The notes under the pieces are model-generated. The model searched no databases and had not been told where the DNA came from. It saw nothing but the letters and a program-made list of their open reading frames with translations. Position numbers and translations under genes: made by a program. This document shows positions 9,436 to 17,492 of a stretch of 64,000 nucleotides of DNA, one piece after another. Numbering within the stretch: position 1 is the stretch's first letter; each line of letters starts with the position of its first letter. The DNA is from JBBWZH01 sp035544115. GTDB taxonomy: Bacteria > Actinomycetota > Actinomycetes > Mycobacteriales > CADCTP01. The DNA lies in NCBI GenBank assembly GCA_963714145.1, contig OY970235.1, positions 2,418,001 to 2,482,000 of the forward strand. Reading direction: 5' to 3'.

Positions 9436-9532
9436 CGCCGCCCCATCCAGCGGGCGGCTTGCCTTGCTTCAGCACGGGCTGTCTGGTTCGGTCGGTTGTG
9501 GGCCGGCTTCCTGCGACGAAGGAGGAACGACA

Positions 9533-10774
9533 GTGCGTACCACTGCTCGGCGGCTTGGACTGCGGGTTTTCGCCCTGGTCGCCGCCGCCGCGTGCATCGG
9601 CACCGTGCTGGTCAGGGCCGCGTCCGGAGACGACGCCGGCCCGGCCCGGGCCGCCGACAGCCAGCCGGAGATCCGGCCGCTGGCCGCCGCGGCGCGGTTC
9701 AGCACGGTGTTCCCGGCCCCGGTCGGCGTCGAGGGGCTGACCGGCGACAGTCACGGCAACCTCTACACCGCCGGGCGCGGCGGCGACACCGGCTGCCCGG
9801 TCTGGCGGGTGCCGGCGGCCGGCGGCCCGGCCGTCGTGGTGGGCACGATCGCCGCCCCGTGTGGCCCGGCCGGGCTGGCGTTCGACGCGCGCGGCCGGCT
9901 CTACATCGGCAACGGCGCCAGCGTCGTCACGCTCACCCCGGACGCGGCCAACCCGCCGACCGCCACCGTGTTCACCGATGCGGTGGCCGGCGCGAACGGG
10001 CTCGCCTTCGACCGGCGCGGCAACCTCTGGGTCTCCGACGGCGGCACCGGGCAGGGCCGGGTCTGGCGGATCGGCCCGGACGGCCAGCCGCAGATCGTGT
10101 TCCGGGTCCAGCCGATGCTGAACGAGGTCAACCTGGTGAACGGCGTCGGCGGGGTCGGCCGCGATCCGCGCGGGCTGCCGCCGGGCCAGGTCACCGTCAC
10201 GCCGAACGGCCGCACCGCCGCGGACACCGCCGGCTCGCAGCACATCGTGGCGAACGGGCTGGCCTTCAACGCCGACGGCAGCGTGCTCTACGTCGCCGAC
10301 ACCGCCCGCGGCGCGATCTGGCAGGTCAACCTGGACCGCCGGGGGAACCTGCGCAGCCCGACCGGCTGCGACGCCACGTTCAGCCCGGACACGCTCTGCC
10401 TGGACGACGTGTTCGTGGCGCACCCGCTGCTGGACGGTGCCGACGGCATCGCGCTGGACCGGGCCGGCAACATCTGGACGGCCGCCAACGAGCGCAACGC
10501 GGTCGTCGTGGTGACCCCGCAGCGGCGCGTCGTCGAGGTGTTCCGCAGCCCGGCCGACCCGGCCACCCGGCTGCGCAACACCGGCCCGATGGAGTTCCCG
10601 ACCAGCCCGTTCCTGACCGGACGGACGCTCTGCGTGACCCAGTCGGACGGCTCCCGCCGGGACAACGCGCCGAACACCGGCGGCGAGGCCACCCCGACCG
10701 GCGCCGTCCGCGCCAAGGTCAACTGCCTGGACAGCCGGCTCCCCGCCGCCGGCCTGCCGGTGCCGATCGGCTGA
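9533..10774 (+). CDS. Secreted SMP-30/gluconolactonase-like beta-propeller protein
   Basis: 413 residues from the GTG at 9533, chosen because AAGGAGGA lies at 9519-9526 while the in-frame ATG at 9464 has no ribosome-binding site. An Arg-rich N-terminus and hydrophobic stretch (about 8-28) form an export signal. The body has repeated propeller strands of the SMP-30/LRE type: GLTGDSHGNLYTAGRGG, GLAFDARGRLYIGNG, GLAFDRRGNLWVSDGG, GLAFNADGSVLYVADT, GIALDRAGNIWTAANERN. These enzymes hydrolyse lactones or organophosphates in a Ca2+-dependent active site; the substrate here is unknown. It is monocistronic and ends at a strong bidirectional hairpin. Confidence 0.82.
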   Translation: MRTTARRLGLRVFALVAAAACIGTVLVRAASGDDAGPARAADSQPEIRPLAAAARFSTVFPAPVGVEGLTGDSHGNLYTAGRGGDTGCPVWRVPAAGGPAVVVGTIAAPCGPAGLAFDARGRLYIGNGASVVTLTPDAANPPTATVFTDAVAGANGLAFDRRGNLWVSDGGTGQGRVWRIGPDGQPQIVFRVQPMLNEVNLVNGVGGVGRDPRGLPPGQVTVTPNGRTAADTAGSQHIVANGLAFNADGSVLYVADTARGAIWQVNLDRRGNLRSPTGCDATFSPDTLCLDDVFVAHPLLDGADGIALDRAGNIWTAANERNAVVVVTPQRRVVEVFRSPADPATRLRNTGPMEFPTSPFLTGRTLCVTQSDGSRRDNAPNTGGEATPTGAVRAKVNCLDSRLPAAGLPVPIG

Positions 10775-10780
10775 GCCGCA

Positions 10781-10825
10781 CGCCGTCCACAGTGGACGTT
10801 CCAACCGCGTCCACTGTGGACGGCG
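10781..10825. terminator. 18-bp perfect hairpin, bidirectional terminator between convergent genes
   Basis: Arms 10781-10798 and 10808-10825 are exact reverse complements around a 9-nt loop, with the SMP-30 stop on one side and the FtsX permease stop at 10830 on the other. Each arm contains the word TCCACWGTGGA that recurs across the window. Confidence 0.8.
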
Positions 10826-10829
10826 CCGG

Positions 10830-13163
10830 TCATTCCGAGCGGAGCGAGGTGGGCCGGGTGGCCTGCCGTACCGCGGGCAGGGTCAGCGCGGTGACCACGC
10901 CGACCACCGCGACCGCCGCGGCCGAGTAGCTGGCCACGCCGACCCAGTCGATCAGCACCGGGGTGTTCGCCACCACCCGCGGCAGCAGCAGGCCGAGCAC
11001 CAGCCCGGTCAGGTCGGCCACCAGCACCGCGAACAGCATCGGGATCGCGGTCTGCCAGAGCACCGACCGGGCCAGCGTCGAGCGCGGCACCCCGGTCGCC
11101 GCCAGCGCCGCCAGCGGCCACTTCCGCTGCCGCACCTGGTCGACCGCGGCCGCCAGCAGCGTCGCGCCGGCCAGCAGCAGGGTCAGCAGCGCGCCGGCGA
11201 ACAGCCCGCGCCGGATCGACCGGTAGCTGTGCGCGTCGTCCCCGGCCGCGGCGCGGGTGGGACTGGTCAGGTGCAGCCGCTGGCCGAACGGCACGGCGAC
11301 ATTCCGGATCCGCTCGATCGTGTCCGGGTCGGCCGGGTCGAAGCGGACGTCGATCCAGACGGTGCCGAGGCGGGCGACCGCGGCCGGCAGCGCGGCCGGG
11401 GTGGCCAGTACGAGACCTGGCTCGAGACCTGACTGGTAGGTCACGGTGCTGACCGACACCGCCGGCGCGCCGGCCGGCACCGTCCAGCGCACTCCGGGCG
11501 ACTCGGCGACGGAGTCCGTCACGATCCGCACCGGCCGGCCGGCCAGCACCGATCCCTCCGATACGAACACCTGACCGTCCACACAGGACGGCAGCGTGGC
11601 CAGCGTGCGCAGCGCGGCACAGTCGCCGGTGCGCAGCCCGCCGCCGCCGTCGAGGTAGAGAGACCGCCACTGCTGCACCGCGCTGACCCCCTGGACCTGC
11701 CGCAGGGCCATGCCGAGCCGTTCGATCGGGCCGGCCGGCCCCGAGTCGACGCCCACCAGCACCTGGTCCGGCGGCATCGAGATGCCGGCGCTGTACCGTG
11801 CCCCGGCGGCCGCGAGCAGGGTGGACAGGCCGATCGCGCCGGCCAGCACCACGCCGATACCGCCGACCACGCGGGCCGGTGTGCCGCTGTCCTGCTGCAG
11901 CCGCCGGGTGGCCAGCTGCAGCGCGATCGTCTCGTCCCGCGGCCGGCGCAGCGCGCGCTGCAGCAGCCACGGCAGCACGGTCGGGACGCCGAGCAGCAGC
12001 AGCACCACGCCGGTGACCAGGAGGCTGACCGGCCGGTCCGCGGCCCCGGAGCGGGTCTGGTAGATCAGGTACAGCAGCAGCGCGGCGCCGCCGAGGGCCG
12101 GCAGCAGCCGCCACCACAGCCGGCGGCCGGGTGGGCTGGCCTGCCGGACCACGCCGAGCGGCTCGACCACCGTCCGGCGCAGCGCGAACAACGCCGACCC
12201 GGTCGCCAGCACCGGCACCGCCACCACGATCAGCGCGACCAGCGGCCGGGCCGGCACCAGGTCGCTGCCGAACACCGCCACGTCGTACAACGACTGCCCG
12301 TCCAGCAGCGGCCGGGCCAGCAGGAACAGCGCACCGCCGGCGACCAGCCCGAACACCGCCGCGAGCAGCGACTCACCGGCCGCCACCCGGCGGACCTGCG
12401 CCGAGCTCGCCCCGATCAGCCGCAGCGTGCCCAGCCGGCGGTCCCGCTCCGCGTCGGCCAGCCGGGTACTGGCCACGACCAGCACGAACACCGGGAACAG
12501 CAGCACGACGACGCCGACCACCAGCAGCGCCCAGAGCAGCGGCGGCAGCGGCTCGCGGTACGGCGAGTCACCACCCCAACGGGTCACCGGGTCACCGGCC
12601 ACGGTCGGGTCGCCGAGGTAGATCCGCAGCTCGGACGGACCGGCCAGGCCGGTCTTGCCGACCTTGCCGATCCGCAGCTGGGGGTACCGCTCGCGCAGCA
12701 ACTGGCTGCCCGGTTCAGCCATCAGCCTGGCCAGCGCGAGCGAGACGACCGCCTCGCCGGGCAGCGGGATCCGGGTCAGTCCGGGCGGCACCGGCGCCGT
12801 CGGGCCGGCGCCGGAGAGGTGGACAACGCTGATCACATGATCCCGGAACTGATCGGTGCCGCTCCAGACGTACACCGTGCCGGCACCGGTCCCGGTCGAC
12901 CAGGTGAGCACCTGCTGGGAGCGGGCCTGCCCGGCCCGGTACGCGTTCGGTATCGACGCCGCGAGCAGCAGCACCAGCACCCCGGCGGCGATACCGGTGA
13001 CCGAGAGCAGCAGGCGGGCCCAGCCGGGCCGTCCGGCGGACAGCGCCAGCCGGGCGCCGAGCAGCAGGTCGGCCACCGGCCGGCGCGGGTCGGCCGCCGT
13101 CGGCCCGAGCAGCACGTCGTCGGCCGCCGCCCCGGGCAATGCTCCGGTTGTCGGGCCGGTCAT
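10830..13163 (-). CDS. ABC transporter permease, FtsX/MacB type
   Basis: 777 residues from the ATG at 13163, which overlaps the ATPase stop (ATGA). Start-proximal residues MTGPTTGALPG lead to a first membrane segment (LLLSVTGIAAGVLVLLLAASI). There are two FtsX-type domains: one around DAERDRRLGTLRLIGASSAQVRRVAAGESLLAA with adjoining membrane helices, and a C-terminal one around RQRKWPLAALAATGVPRSTLARSVLW. About 8-10 membrane helices are visible. With the preceding ATPase it forms a MacB/LolCDE-like exporter, in actinomycetes often linked to peptide or antibiotic resistance. Translation is coupled to the ATPase, which is coupled to PadR. Confidence 0.88.
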   Translation of the reverse strand: MTGPTTGALPGAAADDVLLGPTAADPRRPVADLLLGARLALSAGRPGWARLLLSVTGIAAGVLVLLLAASIPNAYRAGQARSQQVLTWSTGTGAGTVYVWSGTDQFRDHVISVVHLSGAGPTAPVPPGLTRIPLPGEAVVSLALARLMAEPGSQLLRERYPQLRIGKVGKTGLAGPSELRIYLGDPTVAGDPVTRWGGDSPYREPLPPLLWALLVVGVVVLLFPVFVLVVASTRLADAERDRRLGTLRLIGASSAQVRRVAAGESLLAAVFGLVAGGALFLLARPLLDGQSLYDVAVFGSDLVPARPLVALIVVAVPVLATGSALFALRRTVVEPLGVVRQASPPGRRLWWRLLPALGGAALLLYLIYQTRSGAADRPVSLLVTGVVLLLLGVPTVLPWLLQRALRRPRDETIALQLATRRLQQDSGTPARVVGGIGVVLAGAIGLSTLLAAAGARYSAGISMPPDQVLVGVDSGPAGPIERLGMALRQVQGVSAVQQWRSLYLDGGGGLRTGDCAALRTLATLPSCVDGQVFVSEGSVLAGRPVRIVTDSVAESPGVRWTVPAGAPAVSVSTVTYQSGLEPGLVLATPAALPAAVARLGTVWIDVRFDPADPDTIERIRNVAVPFGQRLHLTSPTRAAAGDDAHSYRSIRRGLFAGALLTLLLAGATLLAAAVDQVRQRKWPLAALAATGVPRSTLARSVLWQTAIPMLFAVLVADLTGLVLGLLLPRVVANTPVLIDWVGVASYSAAAVAVVGVVTALTLPAVRQATRPTSLRSE

Positions 13164-13894
13164 CGGGCCGGTTCCAGGCTGCGGGACCGGCCGTCCCGGA
13201 CGATCACCTCGCGATCGGCGTACGCGGCCACCCGCGGCTCGTGCGTGACGACCAGCACCGAGGCGCCGGCCTGCCGGCAGGCGTCGACCAGCAACCGCAT
13301 CACCCGCTCGCCGTTGAGCGAGTCGAGCGCGCCGGTCGGCTCGTCCGCGAACACCACGGCCGGCCCGGTGACCAGGGCCCGGGCCACCGCGACCCGCTGC
13401 GCCTGCCCGCCGGACGTCTCGCCGGGCCGCTTGGCCGCGACGTCGGCCACCTCCAGCCGCTCCAGCCAGCCGCGGGCGCGCGCCTCGGCCTGGTGCCGGC
13501 CGATCCGGCCCAGCCGCAGCGGCAGCGCCACGTTCTGCAGGCAGCTCAGCTCCGGCACCAGCTGGGCGAACTGGAAGACGAACCCGAACGCCTGCCGGCG
13601 CAGCGCGCTGCGGTCCCGGTCGGACAGCTCGGTCAGCTCCTGGCCGCGGTAGGTCACCCGGCCGGCGTCCGGCCGCAGGATGCCGGCCAGGCAGTGCAGC
13701 AGCGTCGATTTCCCCGACCCGGACGGGCCCATCACCGCGACGATCTCCCGGCCGCACAGGCTCAGGTCGGCGCCGTTCAGGGCCGGGTTCACCCCGAACG
13801 CCTTCCGCAGCCCGGTGCCGACCAGCACCGGCACCTGCTCCCCGACCGCCGCCCCCGGCGCTGCCGCCCCTGCCGGGGCAGCCGGCGCGCTCAC
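13160..13894 (-). CDS. ABC transporter ATP-binding protein (MacB/LolD family)
   Basis: 244 residues with Walker A GPSGSGKST (about 55-63), signature SGGQAQRVAVARAL (about 151-164), Walker B VVFADEPTGALDS and a switch His (VVTHEPR). The LDSLNGERVM stretch after Walker B is typical of the LolD/MacB branch that energises FtsX permeases by mechanotransmission. The start overlaps the PadR stop by ATGA at 13891-13894, and its own stop overlaps the permease start, giving a strict three-gene operon. Confidence 0.93.
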   Translation of the reverse strand: MSAPAAPAGAAAPGAAVGEQVPVLVGTGLRKAFGVNPALNGADLSLCGREIVAVMGPSGSGKSTLLHCLAGILRPDAGRVTYRGQELTELSDRDRSALRRQAFGFVFQFAQLVPELSCLQNVALPLRLGRIGRHQAEARARGWLERLEVADVAAKRPGETSGGQAQRVAVARALVTGPAVVFADEPTGALDSLNGERVMRLLVDACRQAGASVLVVTHEPRVAAYADREVIVRDGRSRSLEPAR

Positions 13895-14436
13895 GGCTTC
13901 GCCGCCGGTGCGCCCGCCGCCACGGTCGCGGCCAGCTCGTCGATCCGGGCCGCGGTCAGCTCCAGCCAGCGCAGGTCCGCCTCCAGGTGGAACAGTGCGT
14001 GGTCGCAGATCAGCTGGTCGGTCAGGTCGCCGTCGCGCTTGCGGGCGGTCAGCGCCCGCATCTCGGCCAGGTGCGCGGCCCGCTGCGCGTCCAGCACCTC
14101 GCCGGCCGGCCGGCCGGACAGCAACGCCAGCACGACCTTCGCGTACAGGGTGTTCTGCAGGTACAACGCCGGCGCCTCCGGTGTCCCCAGCCAGCGCTGC
14201 ACGTCCGTCACCCCCGCCGCCGTTATCGCGTACCGCTTCCGGCTCGGCCCGCTGCCGGCCTCGACCCCGTCCTCGGTCACCAGCCCGTCGCGCAGCAGCC
14301 GGGACAGCGTCGAGTACACCTGCCCGTAGTCCAGCGCCCGGTCCCGCCCGAAGTACGTGTCGTAGGACCGCTTCAGCCCGTACCCGTGCTGCGGGCCGCT
14401 CTCCAGCAGCCCGAGCAACGTCTCCCCAATCGCCAT
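13891..14436 (-). CDS. PadR-family transcriptional regulator
   Basis: 181 residues. The N-terminal winged helix (LLGLLESGPQHGYGLKRSYDTYFGRDRALDYGQVYSTLSRLLRDGLV) is the PadR signature. The C-terminal half (from about 95) is the PadR C-terminal dimerisation type with long amphipathic helices. It is the first gene of the ABC-FtsX operon and lies just downstream of TATAG-box palindromes, so autoregulated control of the exporter, relieved by the exported compound, is the likely scheme. Confidence 0.92.
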   Translation of the reverse strand: MAIGETLLGLLESGPQHGYGLKRSYDTYFGRDRALDYGQVYSTLSRLLRDGLVTEDGVEAGSGPSRKRYAITAAGVTDVQRWLGTPEAPALYLQNTLYAKVVLALLSGRPAGEVLDAQRAAHLAEMRALTARKRDGDLTDQLICDHALFHLEADLRWLELTAARIDELAATVAAGAPAAKP

Positions 14437-14442
14437 GCCGGC

Positions 14443-14476
14443 GACTATAGGTCGAGTCTATAGTCCGGCGCTATAG
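14443..14476 (-). promoter_or_regulatory. TATAG-box operator in front of PadR operon
   Basis: GACTATAG (14443-14450) and its exact complement CTATAGTC (14458-14465) are separated by 7 bp; a third CTATAG lies at 14471-14476. The first arm begins 7 bp upstream of the padR ATG (14436). Spaced AT-rich dyads directly upstream of padR genes are the usual autoregulatory operators. Confidence 0.68.
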
Positions 14477-14665
14477 CTCGCCCGGGCCGATGTACCGGCG
14501 GAGCAGTCCGACCAGATCCGCAACGTCCAGGTCGCCGGCCGCCACGCCGACGATCATCGCCTCGGCGGCGTCCACCGGGCAATGCAGGTCGCGCCCGTTG
14601 AGCAGGCAGAACGCCCTGGTCGCCGCCCAGGCAAGCCGCTCGTTCCCGTCCACCAGGGCCGGTCT
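14471..14665 (-). pseudogene. 3' fragment of a Doc/Fic-family toxin gene
   Basis: The frame from about 14665 reads PALVDGNERLAWAATRAFCLLNGRDLHCPVDAA and so on to a stop at 14471. This equals the second half of Doc-type Fic proteins, whose active-site loop is HxFx(D/E)GNKR; here the loop His-Phe is lost and Lys is replaced by Glu (GNER). The first half, including the antitoxin-binding region, is absent: a stop (TGA at 14693-14695, the MFS stop) sits about 30 nt upstream in the same frame. A GTG at 14653 could start a 60-aa peptide, but it would lack the catalytic His. It is a degenerate remnant, and no antitoxin gene is nearby. Confidence 0.62.
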
Positions 14666-14692
14666 GCCAGCGGGGCGGCGGGTTCGGGCTAC

Positions 14693-16009
14693 TCACTCCG
14701 GGAGTTCGGCGTCCAGCGCTGATCTCGGGTCCAGTGTGGCCGGTCGGGTCGGATCGGCTGCCGGTACCGGCTCGGGCGGTGCCGGCGGTCTGGCCCGACC
14801 CAGCGCTGGCCAGACCGCGACGGCGGCGATCAGCGCGGTGCCGGCGGCCACCCAGAGCCCGGCGCGCGCCCCCCACAGCGCGCACACCCAGCCGAGCAGC
14901 GGCGCGCCGATCGGCGTGCTGCCCAGGAACACCAGCCCGTGCACGGCCAGCACCCGGCCCTGCAGCACCGGGTCGGTGCCCAACTGCAGCAGCGTCCGGG
15001 CCAGCGTGTTGAAGGTGATGTTGGTGATGCCGACACCGACCATCGCCAGCAGCGCGGTGTCCAGCCCGGGGGCGACGGCGGCGAGCCCGTTGACCACGGC
15101 GAAGGCCAGCGTCGCGAGCACCAGCCCTGGTCCGGACGGGCGGTGCCGGGTGGCGCTGGCCAGCCCGCCGAGCACGGCGCCGAGGCCGAGCGCGGCGGTC
15201 AGCCAGCCGTAGGTGGCCGCGTTTCCGCCCAACTCGTCCCGGGCGAGGACCGGCAGCACCACCCGGAAGTTCTGGCCGAACAGCCCGACCACGGCCACCA
15301 CCAGCAGGCAGGCGCGCAGCGTCGGGTGCCGCCAGACGTAGGCCAGCCCCTGCCGGGCCTGGCCGGGGCCGCGGCGCAGCACGGGTGGCTTGCGCAGCCG
15401 GGACGGGTCCATCCGGGCCAGCACGATCAGCACCGCGACGAACGAGACCGCGTTGAGCGCGAACGCCGGGCCGGCGCCCACCCAGGCGATCAGCCCGCCG
15501 GCGATGGCCGGCCCGACCAGGCGGCCGGTGTTGTTCACCGAGGAGTTCAGCGCCTGCGCGTTCACGTAGTCGTCCGCACCGACGAGTTCGGTGACGAACG
15601 CCTGCCGGGCCGGCACGTCGATCACCGTGACCAGGCCCAGCCCGACGGCCAGCAGGTAGACCAGCCCGAGCGTGACCGTGCCGGTCAGCGTCGCAACCGC
15701 CAGGATCGCGGCGAGTACGGCGCTCGCGGCCTGGGCCCAGCCGATCGCCCGGCGCCGGTCCACCCGGTCGACGATCACCCCGCCCCAGATGCCGAACAGC
15801 AGCATCGGCAGGAACTGCAGTGCGGTGGTCATACCGAGGGCGACCGGGCTGTCGGTGATCTGCAGGACCAGCCAGTCCTGCGCGACCCGCTGCATCCAGG
15901 TGCCGATCACGCTGACCGTCTGGCCGGCGAAGAAGAGCCGGTAGTTCGGCTCGGCGAGGGACCGGAACATGTTCTGGCCAGCCGCGGCGGCCCGGCTCCG
16001 GACCCCCAT
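14693..16009 (-). CDS. MFS transporter (EntS/MFS_3-like exporter)
   Basis: 438 residues with about 12 hydrophobic helices. The opening FRSLAEPNYRLFFAGQTVSVIGTWMQRVAQDWLVLQIT and the loop VDRVDRRRAIGWAQ are characteristic of the MFS_3 transmembrane-secretion-effector group that includes the enterobactin exporter EntS. The substrate is unknown; siderophore or drug export would fit the family. The ATG at 16009 has GGGGG five bases upstream; an internal Met14 is an alternative. It is divergent from a solute-binding protein gene with a GntR-type operator between them. Confidence 0.87.
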   Translation of the reverse strand: MGVRSRAAAAGQNMFRSLAEPNYRLFFAGQTVSVIGTWMQRVAQDWLVLQITDSPVALGMTTALQFLPMLLFGIWGGVIVDRVDRRRAIGWAQAASAVLAAILAVATLTGTVTLGLVYLLAVGLGLVTVIDVPARQAFVTELVGADDYVNAQALNSSVNNTGRLVGPAIAGGLIAWVGAGPAFALNAVSFVAVLIVLARMDPSRLRKPPVLRRGPGQARQGLAYVWRHPTLRACLLVVAVVGLFGQNFRVVLPVLARDELGGNAATYGWLTAALGLGAVLGGLASATRHRPSGPGLVLATLAFAVVNGLAAVAPGLDTALLAMVGVGITNITFNTLARTLLQLGTDPVLQGRVLAVHGLVFLGSTPIGAPLLGWVCALWGARAGLWVAAGTALIAAVAVWPALGRARPPAPPEPVPAADPTRPATLDPRSALDAELPE

Positions 16010-16053
16010 GCGGCCCCCAGATCAGGTAACGATTGTGTAACGCTGCGAGATAA

Positions 16054-16064
16054 AGGTTAGACCA
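16054..16064 (+). promoter_or_regulatory. GntR/FadR-type operator AGGTTAGACCA upstream of solute-binding protein
   Basis: AGGTTAGACCA matches 10 of 11 positions of TGGTNNNACCA and resembles the AGGTATGACCA site at 33087. It lies about 110 bp upstream of the binding-protein ATG at 16176. It is the most distant member of the proposed regulon of the GntR protein at 37.5 kb. Confidence 0.52.
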
Positions 16065-16175
16065 ATATACCTCACGGTGTTTAGCTCCCGAGGTCGAGCG
16101 GAGCCGTCCGGGCAACCGCTGAGATCCGATCAGCGGGCCTCGGCCGGGCCGGTACCCCCGAGGCCGGAGACTGCC

Positions 16176-17297
16176 ATGCGACCACGACCCGTCGCCGTTG
16201 TCGGCGCCATCACCTGCACGCTGCTGCTGGCCGCCTGCGGCAGCTCGGTCACCTCCGGCGGCGCGGCCGGCGCCGGGTCAGGCACCCAGAACCACGCCAA
16301 GGAGGTGTACGACCACTTCAACGCGCTGTCCGGGACGCAGCGGACGACCGAGTTGGAGAAGGCCGCGAAGGACGAGGGCCAGCTGACCGTCTACACGTCC
16401 AACACCGACATGGACAAGCTGGCCGCCGCCTTCACCAAGAAGTACGGCATCAAGGTGAACGTCTACCGGGCCAACTCCGAGACCGTGCTGCAACGGCTGC
16501 TGCAGGAGGGCCAGGCCAACAAGACCGCCAACGACTTCCTCGACACCAACGCCGGCGAGTTGAACGTGTCCAACGCCAACGGCCTGCTCTACCCGTACCA
16601 GAGCGAGCTGCGGCAGAAGGTGCGCAAGGACGGCCAGAAGGACGGCTGGACCGCGTCCCGGTTCAACGCGTTCGTGGTCGGCTGGAACACCAAGCTGGTC
16701 AGCGGCGGCGACCGGCCGAACAAGCTGACCGACCTGACCGACCCGAAGTGGAAGGGCAAGATCTCGCTCGAGTTCTCCGACGTGGACTGGTTCGCCGCGA
16801 TGTACAAGTACTACACGTCGCAGGGCATGTCGGACGACGACGTGATCGCGCTGTTCCGCAAGCTCGCCGCGAACGCGAAGGTGACCAAGGGCCACACCGT
16901 GCAGGGCGAGTTGCTGTCCGCCGGCCAGTTCGCGGTCGCTGTGTCGGTCTACAGCCACACCATCGACAAGGCCGCCGACGGCAAGGCCCCGGTCAACTGG
17001 CGCCCGGCCGACCGCCCGCCGGTACAGCCGGTCGTGATCCGGCCGAACGGCTTCGCGCTGATGAAGGGCGCCAAGCACCCGGCCGCCGCGCTGCTGTTCG
17101 CCGACTGGGAGCTGACCGAGGGCCAGCAGATCCTGGCGAAGGCGTTCCGGGTCGGCTCGATCCCGGTGGACAAGGACCCGCTCGCCGGCCTGCAGACCGT
17201 TCCGGTGCCGGAACAGGAGCTCCTCGACAACGCGAAGAAGTGGAACGACCTGTACGCCGGCATCCTGAAGGGCGTCCAGCAGGTCGGCGGCAACTAG
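16176..17297 (+). CDS. Iron-type ABC transporter solute-binding lipoprotein (SBP1)
   Basis: 373 residues from the ATG at 16176 (GGAGA just upstream). The signal peptide ends in the lipobox LLLAAC with Cys21. The body is a family-1 / Fe(III)-type binding protein: GQLTVYTSNTDMDKLAAAFTKKYGIKVNVYRANSE, then a DLTDPKWKGKISLEFSDVDWF hinge and a late GFALMKGAKHPAAALLFADWELTEGQQI. It is clearly paralogous to the binding protein at 31.3-32.4 kb (both contain NSETVLQR-LLQEG), but no permease or ATPase adjoins it, so it probably feeds the importer at 28.2-31.2 kb. In this family the ligand can be ferric iron or an organic acid or amine; here it is unknown. A strong hairpin follows the stop. Confidence 0.87.
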   Translation: MRPRPVAVVGAITCTLLLAACGSSVTSGGAAGAGSGTQNHAKEVYDHFNALSGTQRTTELEKAAKDEGQLTVYTSNTDMDKLAAAFTKKYGIKVNVYRANSETVLQRLLQEGQANKTANDFLDTNAGELNVSNANGLLYPYQSELRQKVRKDGQKDGWTASRFNAFVVGWNTKLVSGGDRPNKLTDLTDPKWKGKISLEFSDVDWFAAMYKYYTSQGMSDDDVIALFRKLAANAKVTKGHTVQGELLSAGQFAVAVSVYSHTIDKAADGKAPVNWRPADRPPVQPVVIRPNGFALMKGAKHPAAALLFADWELTEGQQILAKAFRVGSIPVDKDPLAGLQTVPVPEQELLDNAKKWNDLYAGILKGVQQVGGN

Positions 17298-17311
17298 CCG
17301 CACGCCGAGAC

Positions 17312-17345
17312 CCGGCGGGCGCCGCCCTAACCCGGCGCCCGCCGG
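17312..17345 (+). terminator. 13-bp GC-rich hairpin downstream of SBP1
   Basis: Arms 17312-17324 and 17333-17345 are perfect complements around an 8-nt loop, 15 bp after the SBP1 stop. There is no U-tract, as is common in actinomycetes. The remaining gap to 17492 holds only a possible TAGAAT -10 box near 17451. Confidence 0.7.
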
Positions 17346-17492
17346 CACCACACTCCCCGCGGCCCGGCCGCACCAACCGTCCTGGCCTTGCGCCCGCCGG
17401 TTGGCCCGCAGTAGGAATCGGTCAATCGCCGTGGGAGGTGGCTTTCTGGCGCTAGAATCCCTCGATTCGGCCGGGCCGGACGGGGTGCGCAC

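Noticed and set aside
17298..17492. Riboswitch or structured RNA upstream of the condensation-domain gene
   Set aside because: Only the terminator hairpin at 17312-17345 is supported; no known riboswitch motif was seen.
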